DNA of 8,190 nt from Chlamydiia bacterium. GTDB lineage: Bacteria > Chlamydiota > Chlamydiia > Chlamydiales > JACKPQ01. The position numbers and the translations under genes were made by a program. The stretch covers positions 1 to 8,190 of the forward strand of contig JAUILX010000040.1 of NCBI GenBank assembly GCA_030433395.1, in the 5' to 3' direction. How positions within the stretch are numbered: the stretch's first letter is position 1; every line of letters starts with the position of its first letter. This document shows, in pieces, positions 1 through 6,141 of the stretch. The notes under the pieces are model-generated. The model was not told where the DNA came from. It searched no databases and saw nothing but the letters and a program-made list of their open reading frames with translations.

Positions 1-1
1 C

Positions 2-322
2 TGGCTCGTTTTATTTACCCTGATGGCTATTTGCATCATTCGCGTCTGGAACAGAAAGCCAAGACCACCAGAATTTAAAAGCGTGATTGTCTTGTTTGCT
101 TTAAACGGAATTCTCAATATGGGGTGGTCCTATCTTTTTTTTACCAAACAGCTGATGCTCTTTGCGTTATTCGAGATGGCTCTTTTGTGGATAACGATTT
201 GCGCACTGATTTATTTAATCAGGCGCTTTTCGCATCTTAGTGCCTATTTACTTCTCCCATATGCAGTATGGGTTCTCTTTGCCGGCTACCTCAATTTTGA
301 GCTCTGGCGTTTGAATAGCTAA
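2..322 (+). CDS. tspO: TspO/MBR family membrane protein (tryptophan-rich sensory protein), 3' part only
   Basis: The 5' end lies before the window. The frame is open from base 2, and the ATG at 23 is an internal methionine, because the residues before it (WLVLFTLM) continue the family pattern. TspO proteins are about 150-170 residues with five membrane helices; about 106 residues covering helices 3-5 are visible. Family signatures seen are an N-x3-N-x2-W-S-x-L-F-F stretch in the middle helix and, near the end, L-L-L-P-Y-x2-W-V-L-F-A-x-Y-L-N followed by W-x-L-N at the C-terminus. TspO binds tetrapyrroles, cholesterol or other hydrophobic ligands in the membrane, and in bacteria it is linked to porphyrin and stress responses; its ligand here cannot be told from sequence. 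The stop codon (TAA, 320-322) overlaps the stop of the opposing gene. Confidence in the family is high; the function in this organism is unknown. Confidence 0.88.
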   Translation, partial: WLVLFTLMAICIIRVWNRKPRPPEFKSVIVLFALNGILNMGWSYLFFTKQLMLFALFEMALLWITICALIYLIRRFSHLSAYLLLPYAVWVLFAGYLNFELWRLNS

Positions 323-1152
323 GCAAATGCATCAGAGTTGAGGTGGGGCACAGTTTTGCTTTTTAGGTAGCGCTTTAGTACAGCTCCATCGCACAAGATT
401 TCTCGGACATCTTCATCCAATGTGTTTAAAAAGTGGGCAAAGTTACGAAAAGCCGTTTTGTGAACTGAGCGGCTGAGATTTTTTAAATGATTATCCGTTT
501 GAATGAGTCTTTTTGCGTGCTCTGATCCATATTTTTTGATCGTGTAGTTTGCTATTGCCTCAACGACTTCAAAAAAAACAGAGGATGCAATGCAAAAGAA
601 GGCTGGAATTGGAACAGATTGTATGGCTAGACTCGGCGTTGGTGAAAAGTTTGCCTCGCACGTGTGCTGGATCGCACCATAGGCTAGCGCATTAGGGATA
701 ATGCTGATCGCTTTTGCACAGGCTAAGCCTTGTGGATAGCAAGAGGAAGCGGGAGCGAATTTTAGGTTTCGTTTTGTGAGCAGATGCTTCAGGCTCATCT
801 TGCAGAGACTTTTTATGGGCAGCGATGATGGACTGCAATTTTTTTTGCTAGCTTGCAACGGTCTATACATTTTGGGAAGGGTATGATTGAGCACAAGGGC
901 ATACATGGATAGTATGAGCGAGTACCAAGGGTCGGGTAGGTTGGAAAGAGAAAGAAAAAAAAGATCTTCACTGTCTTCGTAGGCGCTGTAAACCCTTGGT
1001 ATGCGTGATAAAATAGCAAGGGCCAGTGCGGCAACGATGACACTGATCTGGATGTGTTTTTGACCTGAGTGTTTATTCAGAGCGCTTTCATGTTGTGTCT
1101 GTGGGTGCAGTCGATCTTCGATGATCTGGCTCAAAGCCCACATGTTGATCAT
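319..1152 (-). CDS. Hypothetical membrane-associated protein (possibly the second half of a split gene)
   Basis: I do not recognise the family. I place the start at the ATG at 1152-1150, giving 277 residues. An upstream GTG at 1224 is possible, but the stretch it adds is rich in Trp and Cys and overlaps the better-looking frame of the neighbouring gene. Visible features are a hydrophobic segment at about residues 34-51 (likely membrane helix), weaker hydrophobic stretches at about 77-90 and 183-203, seven scattered cysteines and a basic, helical C-terminal third. No clear Shine-Dalgarno precedes the ATG. The ATG overlaps the TGA of the upstream frame (1149-1523) as ATGA, which fits translational coupling. 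It equally fits one gene broken by a single-base change in the T5 tract just before the overlap. The 3' end overlaps the tspO stop by 4 bases. That a protein is made from this frame is likely but not proven. Confidence 0.55.
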   Translation of the reverse strand: MINMWALSQIIEDRLHPQTQHESALNKHSGQKHIQISVIVAALALAILSRIPRVYSAYEDSEDLFFLSLSNLPDPWYSLILSMYALVLNHTLPKMYRPLQASKKNCSPSSLPIKSLCKMSLKHLLTKRNLKFAPASSCYPQGLACAKAISIIPNALAYGAIQHTCEANFSPTPSLAIQSVPIPAFFCIASSVFFEVVEAIANYTIKKYGSEHAKRLIQTDNHLKNLSRSVHKTAFRNFAHFLNTLDEDVREILCDGAVLKRYLKSKTVPHLNSDAFA

Positions 1153-1523
1153 AAAAAGCTTTCGGTGTGAGACGAAGCTAGTAACAATCCGTAAGGCAAA
1201 CAGTCTTTTGCAACAATTCCACACGCTTTTATGCCAGGCAGCGTAGCCGCATACGACAGAAGGGCCGCTGCACCAATAGATGTGATCCGCATGACTGCGT
1301 GAGGAATAGATTTGTCTACAACCTCACCCATTGTTATGAGATGGAGCTCTAACAAAGAAGGTTTAGGTCGAGGGCTTTGTGCAAAAGTAACCATTAGGTC
1401 ATCATAAAGAGGATGGAAATCTTTTGCAAAAAGTTGAAATTTAAGTATCTTTAACCGATTGTGAAAGTAGAGGTTTAAGAATTTGTCTACGCGCGTTTTT
1501 GTATTAACTTTTTTGATGTGCAC
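1149..1523 (-). CDS. Short hypothetical protein with hydrophobic C-terminal half (possibly the first half of a split gene)
   Basis: This is an unrecognised 124-codon frame. The only start that gives full length is a GTG at 1523-1521, which lies inside the 5' end of the divergent surface-protein gene and has no Shine-Dalgarno. The next good candidate is the ATG at 1394-1392 (81 residues), also without a clear ribosome binding site, so the start is open. The N-terminal part is basic and aromatic. The C-terminal part, from about residue 75, is rich in Ala, Leu, Gly and Ile and could sit in a membrane or pack as a hydrophobic hairpin. The frame ends in a TGA that overlaps an ATG in the -1 frame, from which reading continues for 277 codons. 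Adding one T to the T5 tract before the stop would fuse the two into a protein of about 400 residues (about 358 from ATG 1394). I cannot decide between a coupled gene pair and a frameshifted gene. Confidence 0.45.
   Translation of the reverse strand: MHIKKVNTKTRVDKFLNLYFHNRLKILKFQLFAKDFHPLYDDLMVTFAQSPRPKPSLLELHLITMGEVVDKSIPHAVMRITSIGAAALLSYAATLPGIKACGIVAKDCLPYGLLLASSHTESFL
1469..1473 (+). promoter_or_regulatory. Ribosome binding site for the inverse-autotransporter gene
   Basis: AGAGG lies 9 bases before the TTG at 1483. An in-frame TAG at 1468-1470 rules out any earlier start, and the only nearby ATG (1516) would remove most of the signal peptide. This site therefore decides in favour of the TTG start. 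Confidence 0.6.
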
Positions 1524-3513
1524 CGCATTGCTTGGCGATGAGTGTGTCCTTGGTCCTTCGTGTCGTTTTAGCCTTGGTACGCGTCAGGGTAAAGGCATCG
1601 GGTATGATGAAGGGTATTCGTCGCTAGATGGATTTTTAACTCCAAACTGGGAAAAACCCTTTCAACCCTTTTTAGATGGCAGAGTTCACCTGATTAACAA
1701 TGGCCGCTTTGCAGGAAATCTAGGATTAGGATTTCGATTGATGGCCTTAGAAAACTGGGCATTTGGGGTGAACGGTTACTATGATTTTCGGTCGGAAAAA
1801 AGTCTATCCCCCCACCAAATGGGCATGGGTTTAGAAGCGCTAAATTACAACGTAGATTTTCGATTTAACCTATATGTTCCAGTAGCTGAAACCGAAAGAA
1901 AAGGTCCCGCGCGTCTTGTCGGTTTTGAAAATAACGTAGCCATTGTTTCAAGGCGTCTGTCGGCTGCTTATGGAGGAATGAATGCTGAGGTCGGTTTTCC
2001 GATCCGTGGTTTTTTTGAGCCCATCAACTTGTATTTTGGGCTTGATCCCTACTATTTGTTTCGTAAGGAAGTTGCTGGGTTTAATTTTGGAAACAGTTTT
2101 GGTGGCTTAGCGCGATTAAATATGCGCATTTTGGATTGCCTTGATATCGGTGGAGCCTTTTCCTATGACAAACTTTTTCACGGAAGGACTAATGGGTATA
2201 TCAGACTAAGTGTTCCATTTGGCCCAAACACCTTAATTTATAAAGGAAAGCGATGGAAATCATACTTTTCTGGCCAAGAGTGCTCGTCTAAAGCCAGGCG
2301 CCAGCGTTTTTTAAATCAGTCAGTGATTCGTCGTGAAATTATCCCAATGAAACAAACCAAGCGCAAAGCGCTAGGTCAAGATCCTATTTCCCATCAGTCC
2401 TTGTCGCTTATTTTTGTCGATAACACAATGACATGGCCGGGCGCTGGGACATTTGAAGCACCATTTCACTCGCTTGCTCTAGCCGAGCAGCACAGCACAG
2501 AGGGGCAAACCATTTATATTCTGCCAGGGGATGGTACATCGCGCCACCTTGATTCGGGTATTGTTCTTAAGTCAGGCCAACACTTACATGGGCCGGGAAC
2601 AGACCTACTAATAGATGACACGTTTTATCCTGCCACTCCTAAGGTGATTCCCACATTAAAAAGCTCTCGTGGAGCTGTGGTTACCCTTACGGACAACAAC
2701 CAAGTCAAAGGGGTTAACATTGAGAAAGACCAAGGTGTTGGTATTGATGCAAGCCAAGCTTCTCATTTTGTGATTAGTCACGTAAACCTTATCGGTTGTG
2801 GCATTGATGCAAGCTTAAGTCCTAGTGGAGTTAAGCATTTTGAAAACAATCATCTGCAAAATGCAGGTATTATTGTAAATGATGTCAATCAAAGTCGCGT
2901 TGCCATTCGCCAAAATTCTATTGAAGGGGCAAGCATTGGAATTGCCTTTGGCGGAGCATCTTGCTTTACAATTGCAGAAAATGAGCTCAATCAAGTCGAA
3001 AAAGGAATCATGGGTGAACTGAAATCAGGTCAAGGTTTTTTTGCGATTCAAAGAAACAAAATCTACACAAACGGTACAGCCCTTGGCCTCTTAAGTACAA
3101 GCGTAGGCGGGCCAGCTCAACTTCTAATCGAAGGGAACACCATCACAGGTCGTGATCATTTCGATGATGCCATTTTACTGCTGGCAGGAACAAGGAAAAC
3201 CCCTGGACTAATTGAAGCTTCTATTCAGGAAAACGACATCCTTCTTTCTGATGTAATCATTAAAGTGCAACATGCAGACAGCCATTTAAAGCTAAAGCTT
3301 TTGAACAACCGGATAAGTGATCAATCGGCATTGATTAACTTCTCTAAAAATCCAGCAGCATTTGAAGTTGAGTCATTAAACTTAAACGTTAGCGGCATAT
3401 CAGATTTAAACAATAATGGTAATGTCCTTATCCCATTTGAGCCTGTGGCTTTTAGCGAAGTTGAAGATGGTATAAGGTTTTTTACCCCTTTTAAAGAAAT
3501 TGAGGAAGAGTAA
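1483..3513 (+). CDS. Inverse-autotransporter-like surface protein: outer-membrane barrel plus right-handed beta-helix passenger
   Basis: Predicted type Ve (intimin/invasin-like) secreted surface protein of 676 residues. Residues 1-18 look like a Sec signal peptide: an Arg, then a hydrophobic run (VFVLTFLMCTALLG). Residues about 28-258 fit the inverse-autotransporter barrel. They show alternating aromatic/hydrophobic strands, a G-x-G-F-R strand near 81-85, the N-G-Y-Y-D-F turn at 97-102, G-M-G-L-E near 114-118 and N-L-Y-V-P at 129-133. A basic linker (about 262-300) follows. Residues 311-372 carry the V-D-N...G-A-G-T-x-E-x-P-F and G-D-G-T elements that often open a beta-helix passenger. From about 375 to 640 there are repeated short strands with N-x-I and G-I turns (N478, N500, N526, N552, N585, N609), as in pectate-lyase-like parallel beta-helices. 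There is no C-terminal barrel, so the order is barrel first and passenger last. The start is TTG with an AGAGG site. The ligand or enzymatic activity is unknown; an adhesin role is inference. Confidence 0.8.
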   Translation: MSTRVFVLTFLMCTALLGDECVLGPSCRFSLGTRQGKGIGYDEGYSSLDGFLTPNWEKPFQPFLDGRVHLINNGRFAGNLGLGFRLMALENWAFGVNGYYDFRSEKSLSPHQMGMGLEALNYNVDFRFNLYVPVAETERKGPARLVGFENNVAIVSRRLSAAYGGMNAEVGFPIRGFFEPINLYFGLDPYYLFRKEVAGFNFGNSFGGLARLNMRILDCLDIGGAFSYDKLFHGRTNGYIRLSVPFGPNTLIYKGKRWKSYFSGQECSSKARRQRFLNQSVIRREIIPMKQTKRKALGQDPISHQSLSLIFVDNTMTWPGAGTFEAPFHSLALAEQHSTEGQTIYILPGDGTSRHLDSGIVLKSGQHLHGPGTDLLIDDTFYPATPKVIPTLKSSRGAVVTLTDNNQVKGVNIEKDQGVGIDASQASHFVISHVNLIGCGIDASLSPSGVKHFENNHLQNAGIIVNDVNQSRVAIRQNSIEGASIGIAFGGASCFTIAENELNQVEKGIMGELKSGQGFFAIQRNKIYTNGTALGLLSTSVGGPAQLLIEGNTITGRDHFDDAILLLAGTRKTPGLIEASIQENDILLSDVIIKVQHADSHLKLKLLNNRISDQSALINFSKNPAAFEVESLNLNVSGISDLNNNGNVLIPFEPVAFSEVEDGIRFFTPFKEIEEE

Positions 3514-4312
3514 AAGGAGTTTCAAGTGGTTCCATCGAGCACGCCTTGTCTTTAAACAAGAGCTGAAGATCGCAAATCACTTGGGGCACATCAAAATACA
3601 GATCATCGATTTGCGTGATGGGAGCAATCTCCCTTACAGTTGAAGTGAAAAATGCCCCGTCACACTCTTTAAGCTCATCGTAGGGGAGCGTGCGCATCTC
3701 GACATCTGCCATTTCTAAAACGACTGCGCGCGTGACACCACTTAAGACACCTTCCTCTGCAGTGATCAACTTTTCACCTTTGACCGCAAAAAAGTTTTCC
3801 CTTGCGCCCTCTAGAACATTGCGGTTGCAATCAAGAAACAGCGGTTCATCAAAACCTAAACTGATCATTTTTTGACGGGCTAAGATTGCAGGAAGATAAT
3901 TGAGAGTTTTACAACTTGGCAAAAAGCGCTCATAAATATGTGTCATTACCTTTAACGATTGTGACGGAGGACGTAGACTGGCAGGTAAAATTGCAAACGT
4001 TGGTTTTGCACCTGGGCCAAAATCACCAAGGCCAGCTGAAAGAACAATTTTAATGCCCATATTTACCATTTTATTTTTTTCAACGAGTTGCAGACACAGC
4101 TCTTTGATCTCTAAGCTTGTAAAAGGAGAATTCAGTCCAAGAGATTCTGCAGAAGCGAAAAACCTGCTCAAATGATCACTTAAGCGAAAAACTTTTCCAT
4201 CATAAACCCGTGCAAACTCAAAAATTCCAAACGAGCGCATAAAGCCTAAATCGCAAATTGAAACCTTGGCATTGTCCTCTGAAACAAACTGATCATTTAA
4301 GTAAACCCACAT
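3491..4312 (-). CDS. Class IV PLP-dependent aminotransferase (D-amino acid / branched-chain aminotransferase or aminodeoxychorismate lyase type)
   Basis: Fold-type IV PLP enzyme of 273 residues, counted from the ATG at 4312-4310. An upstream TTG at 4405 would add 31 residues, but these are hydrophobic, not family-like and run into the hctA leader, so I reject that start. Family elements in order are N-terminal W-V-Y-L-N-D with S-x-x-D-L-G-F about 15 residues on, F-R-L-x-x-H-L-x-R-F near 43-51, the catalytic lysine K135 in K-T-L-N-Y-L-P, E168 in the L-E-G-A-R-E-N-F-F block that contacts the PLP ring nitrogen, the L-S-G-V-T-R phosphate-binding turn at 190-195, and the T-S-T-V-R-E-I-A-P-I block near 223-232. 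These mark the superfamily, but sequence reading alone does not separate D-alanine aminotransferase, BCAT and PabC. Roles in D-amino-acid supply for peptidoglycan or in folate synthesis are both possible. Its 3' end overlaps the surface-protein gene by 23 bases. No strong Shine-Dalgarno is seen. Confidence 0.86.
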   Translation of the reverse strand: MWVYLNDQFVSEDNAKVSICDLGFMRSFGIFEFARVYDGKVFRLSDHLSRFFASAESLGLNSPFTSLEIKELCLQLVEKNKMVNMGIKIVLSAGLGDFGPGAKPTFAILPASLRPPSQSLKVMTHIYERFLPSCKTLNYLPAILARQKMISLGFDEPLFLDCNRNVLEGARENFFAVKGEKLITAEEGVLSGVTRAVVLEMADVEMRTLPYDELKECDGAFFTSTVREIAPITQIDDLYFDVPQVICDLQLLFKDKACSMEPLETPFTLPQFL

Positions 4313-4439
4313 GGTCTGGAGAGTATCCAAAAAGCCGATGTTAGACAAGTGAAAAAAATACTTGAATAATTGCAAAAAAAACTCTATGGAAGTAAGAAGA
4401 AACAAAATGTTTTTTAAATATCAGGAGGAAGAAAAAAAC
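4313..4439. promoter_or_regulatory. Divergent control region between the aminotransferase gene and hctA
   Basis: This is a 127-base AT-rich gap between two divergent starts and must hold both promoters. On the plus strand TTGAAT (4362-4367), a 17-base spacer and TATGGA (4385-4390) form the best -35/-10 pair for hctA, with about four matches to consensus in each hexamer. On the minus strand TTGTCT (4348-4343), a 15-base spacer and GATACT (4327-4322) are a weak candidate for the aminotransferase; they would start the message only a few bases before its ATG. Neither is strong, so both assignments are tentative. Confidence 0.4.
4423..4428 (+). promoter_or_regulatory. Strong ribosome binding site of hctA
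   Basis: A full AGGAGG lies 11 bases before the ATG at 4440 and fixes the start at the conserved MALKD N-terminus of Hc1, not at the upstream in-frame TTG (4362) or ATGs (4386, 4407). The site sits in the 17-base loop of a possible A/T hairpin (arms 4407-4415 and 4433-4441), whose 3' arm includes the A and U of the start codon. Confidence 0.8.
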
Positions 4440-4763
4440 ATGGCATTGAAAGATACGAGCAAAAAATTAGGCGAAGCTTTAACCCAAGTTGCAAAAGATT
4501 TAGCAAAAGCTGTAGGAGGCAACAGAGCAGCATCTCAGCGTGTTCGCACAGGTACAATTAAGCTTGAAAAGCTTGCAAAAGTATTCCGAAAAGAATCAGT
4601 AAAAGAAGCAAAAAAAGCGCTACCTAAGAAAAAAGCATCACCTAAGAAAAAACCAGCTACCAAGAAAAAAGCAGAACCAAAGCGCAAAGTCGCAACAAAG
4701 AAAAAAGCGCCAGCAAAGAAAAAAACTGCCGCTAAGAAAAAAGCAACTAAGAAAAGAAAATAA
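4440..4763 (+). CDS. hctA: Histone H1-like nucleoid protein Hc1
   Basis: Chlamydial Hc1 condenses the chromosome when reticulate bodies turn into elementary bodies. The 107-residue protein has the two Hc1 parts. A conserved N-terminal region (about 1-60) opens with M-A-L-K-D-T and contains D-L-A-K-A, A-A-S-Q-R-V-R-T and I-K-L-E-K-L-A-K-x-x-R-K-E-S. A C-terminal tail from about 61 is made almost only of Lys, Ala, Pro and Thr, in short P/A-K-K-K-A repeats. The tail is encoded by repeated AAGAAAAAA-type codons, making a purine-rich stretch prone to slippage or length change. C. trachomatis Hc1 is about 125 residues, so this tail is somewhat short. Expression is expected late in the cycle. In C. 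trachomatis the small RNA IhtA represses hctA translation; I did not find an IhtA-like RNA here. The next gene follows after 28 bases. Confidence 0.95.
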   Translation: MALKDTSKKLGEALTQVAKDLAKAVGGNRAASQRVRTGTIKLEKLAKVFRKESVKEAKKALPKKKASPKKKPATKKKAEPKRKVATKKKAPAKKKTAAKKKATKKRK

Positions 4764-4773
4764 TTAAGCCGCT

Positions 4774-4782
4774 TGGTATAAT
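4774..4782 (+). promoter_or_regulatory. Extended -10 promoter directly before the rRNA methyltransferase gene
   Basis: TGGTATAAT is a perfect extended -10 (TG-N-TATAAT) with hexamer 4777-4782. No -35 is recognisable 16-18 bases upstream, where the purine-rich end of hctA lies; extended -10 promoters can work without one. The expected start point is about 4789-4790, only two or three bases before the ATG at 4792, which would make a leaderless or nearly leaderless message. Confidence 0.55.
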
Positions 4783-4802
4783 CCTCTGTCTATGGCAGAG
4801 GA
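4782..4802 (+). other. Inverted repeat with the methyltransferase start codon in its loop (possible hctA terminator)
   Basis: TCCTCTG (4782-4788) and CAGAGGA (4796-4802) are perfect 7-base complements around a 7-base loop that contains the ATG at 4792. The T-rich run after the 3' arm (4804-4811) gives it a modest likeness to an intrinsic terminator, which could end hctA transcripts. In read-through mRNA it could instead hold the start codon in a small loop. Chance is not excluded at this stem length. Confidence 0.4.
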
Positions 4803-6099
4803 ATTTTCTTTATCAATTAAATCTTTAACAAAACGCGGATGGGGCGCCTCAGATGAGTTTGAGGTGTTTGGAGCCCTGCCTGGTGAGCAAATAAGCTCTC
4901 AAAAAATCAAACGTGGCAAAGCTCGTCTCTTAAAAATAGAAACCAAAAGCCCAGATCGCATAGAGCCTCGCTGCTCGCATGCTGGCACCTGTGGTGGCTG
5001 CGCCTTCCAGGCACTCGATTATCCAGCCCAGCTCCTGCTCAAACAACATCGCATCCAGTCATTATTTAATCATCCCATTAATCCCATTATTCCATGCGAT
5101 GAACCCTTTGAGATGCGAAACAAAATGGAATTTAGCTTTTCACAAGATAAAGCTAGAAACAAATTTCTTGGGCTACACATGCCAGCTGCAAAAGGGCGCG
5201 TTGTTGACATCGATCATTGTCATCTTGTATCACCATGGTTTTCCCAAACCTTGAAAGCTGTGCGCTCATGGTGGCAAAATAGCAACCTAAACGCATTTCA
5301 TCCACACAAACAAACAGGAGCATTGCGCACCCTAACAATCCGCGAAGGAAAGCGTACAGGCGCTCGCATGGTGATCTTAACAGTTGATGGAGCAGCAAGA
5401 GAAGATCTGACCCAAAGTCATCTCAGTTCCTTTAAAGCCCTTTTTTGTAAAAAGACCTCATTATTTCTTCACATCCATCAAGCCATAGCAGGCAAGCCAA
5501 CAGAACTCTTTGAAATCCACCTCCAAGGACCAGATCATTTATCAGAAGAGCTCCACATCGATGGGCGCATTATTAAATTTTCAATTAGTCCAGCTGCATT
5601 TTTTCAGCCTAATACCTATCAAGCAGAAAAGCTCTATAACAGCGCCCTAAAGCTCTGCTTGCCTATTCAGGGTCCTGTATATGATTTGTATGCTGGAGTT
5701 GCCTCACTAGGCATCCTCTTTGCCCCACACGCTTCGAGCGTAACATCAGTTGAGATCAATCCCTACTCCATTTGCGATGCTGAGACAAACATCGAGCTAA
5801 ATGGTATTACCAACCTCAACCTCATTCGATCAGATGTGGCCCTTGCACTCGAAGAGATGCCGAAAAAACCAGCCCTTGCCCTCATTGATCCCCCTCGAGC
5901 AGGGCTTGGGCCAAAAGCCATCGCCCAACTAAAAGAATTAAAGCCCGACCAGATTCTATACATCTCTTGCAATCCAGATACCCAAGCAGATGATATTGAG
6001 CAGTTAAACGATTACAAAATAAAAACTTTACAGCCAGTCGATCAGTTTCCCCACACCCCACACCTAGAGAACATCGCCTTACTTGTTAAAAAGCCCTAA
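4792..6099 (+). CDS. rlmD: 23S rRNA (uracil-5-)-methyltransferase, TrmA/RlmD family
   Basis: SAM-dependent enzyme expected to make 5-methyluridine in 23S rRNA (U1939 in E. coli numbering for RlmD; formerly rumA/ygcA). 435 residues, a normal length. Residues 1-52 form a TRAM-like RNA-binding domain (K-R-G-W-G, A-L-P-G-E). Cys61, Cys67, Cys70 and Cys143 match the four ligands of the [4Fe-4S] cluster. F-F-Q-P-N is at 270-274. D-L-Y-A-G-V-A-S-L-G at 298-307 is the SAM loop, with Ala where many members have Cys. D-P-P-R-A-G-L is at 366-372. Cys393 in S-C-N-P is the catalytic nucleophile, and Glu426 in H-T-P-H-L-E is the likely general base. All key residues are present, so it should be active. There is no Shine-Dalgarno before the ATG, but the TRAM domain begins at once, which supports this start. 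The order hctA, this gene, yajC matches C. trachomatis as I recall it. The exact target base is inferred from the family. Confidence 0.9.
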   Translation: MAEEFSLSIKSLTKRGWGASDEFEVFGALPGEQISSQKIKRGKARLLKIETKSPDRIEPRCSHAGTCGGCAFQALDYPAQLLLKQHRIQSLFNHPINPIIPCDEPFEMRNKMEFSFSQDKARNKFLGLHMPAAKGRVVDIDHCHLVSPWFSQTLKAVRSWWQNSNLNAFHPHKQTGALRTLTIREGKRTGARMVILTVDGAAREDLTQSHLSSFKALFCKKTSLFLHIHQAIAGKPTELFEIHLQGPDHLSEELHIDGRIIKFSISPAAFFQPNTYQAEKLYNSALKLCLPIQGPVYDLYAGVASLGILFAPHASSVTSVEINPYSICDAETNIELNGITNLNLIRSDVALALEEMPKKPALALIDPPRAGLGPKAIAQLKELKPDQILYISCNPDTQADDIEQLNDYKIKTLQPVDQFPHTPHLENIALLVKKP

Positions 6100-6111
6100 A
6101 ACTGTTATACT
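6083..6111 (+). promoter_or_regulatory. Promoter of yajC inside the 3' end of the methyltransferase gene
   Basis: TTGTTA (6083-6088), a 17-base spacer and TATACT (6106-6111) form a good housekeeping-sigma promoter. TGT before the -10 makes it an extended -10. The -35 lies inside the last codons of the methyltransferase gene and the -10 lies 6 bases past its stop. Predicted start point about 6117-6119. Confidence 0.65.
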
Positions 6112-6115
6112 CAAG

Positions 6116-6141
6116 AGGAATTTTAACACAGGAGAATTCCT
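6116..6141 (+). other. Inverted repeat around the yajC ribosome binding site
   Basis: AGGAATT (6116-6122) and AATTCCT (6135-6141) are perfect 7-base complements. A U-G and a U-A pair can extend the stem to 9, closing an 8-base loop. The AGGAG ribosome binding site (6130-6134) lies partly in the loop and partly in the extended stem, and the 3' arm ends directly at the ATG. A message starting at the predicted point near 6118 would lose the outermost pairs. The regulatory role is inference. Confidence 0.35.
6130..6134 (+). promoter_or_regulatory. Ribosome binding site of yajC
   Basis: AGGAG lies 7 bases before the ATG at 6142, which is standard spacing and supports that start. Confidence 0.75.

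Noticed and set aside
813..1043. Minus-strand 76-codon frame
   Set aside because: It lies inside the 319-1152 gene in another frame, with low-complexity Phe and Pro/Cys composition typical of a shadow.
1489..1496. ACGCGCGT palindrome as an operator
   Set aside because: It is a single 8-base palindrome inside the coding start of the surface gene; no second copy or spacing supports a binding site.
3550..3565. CTTGT/ACAAG stem as a terminator of the surface-protein gene
   Set aside because: Only 5 pairs, no T run after it, and it lies in the coding sequence of the opposing aminotransferase.
4313..4405. N-terminal extension of the aminotransferase from a TTG at 4405
   Set aside because: The extension is hydrophobic, runs into the hctA leader and lies before the normal family start.
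4362..4439. N-terminal extension of hctA from a TTG at 4362
   Set aside because: The added residues do not resemble Hc1, and AGGAGG with good spacing plus the conserved MALKD start point to 4440.
4979..5398. Frames on both strands inside the methyltransferase gene
   Set aside because: The methyltransferase frame carries conserved cysteines and motifs throughout; these are shadows.
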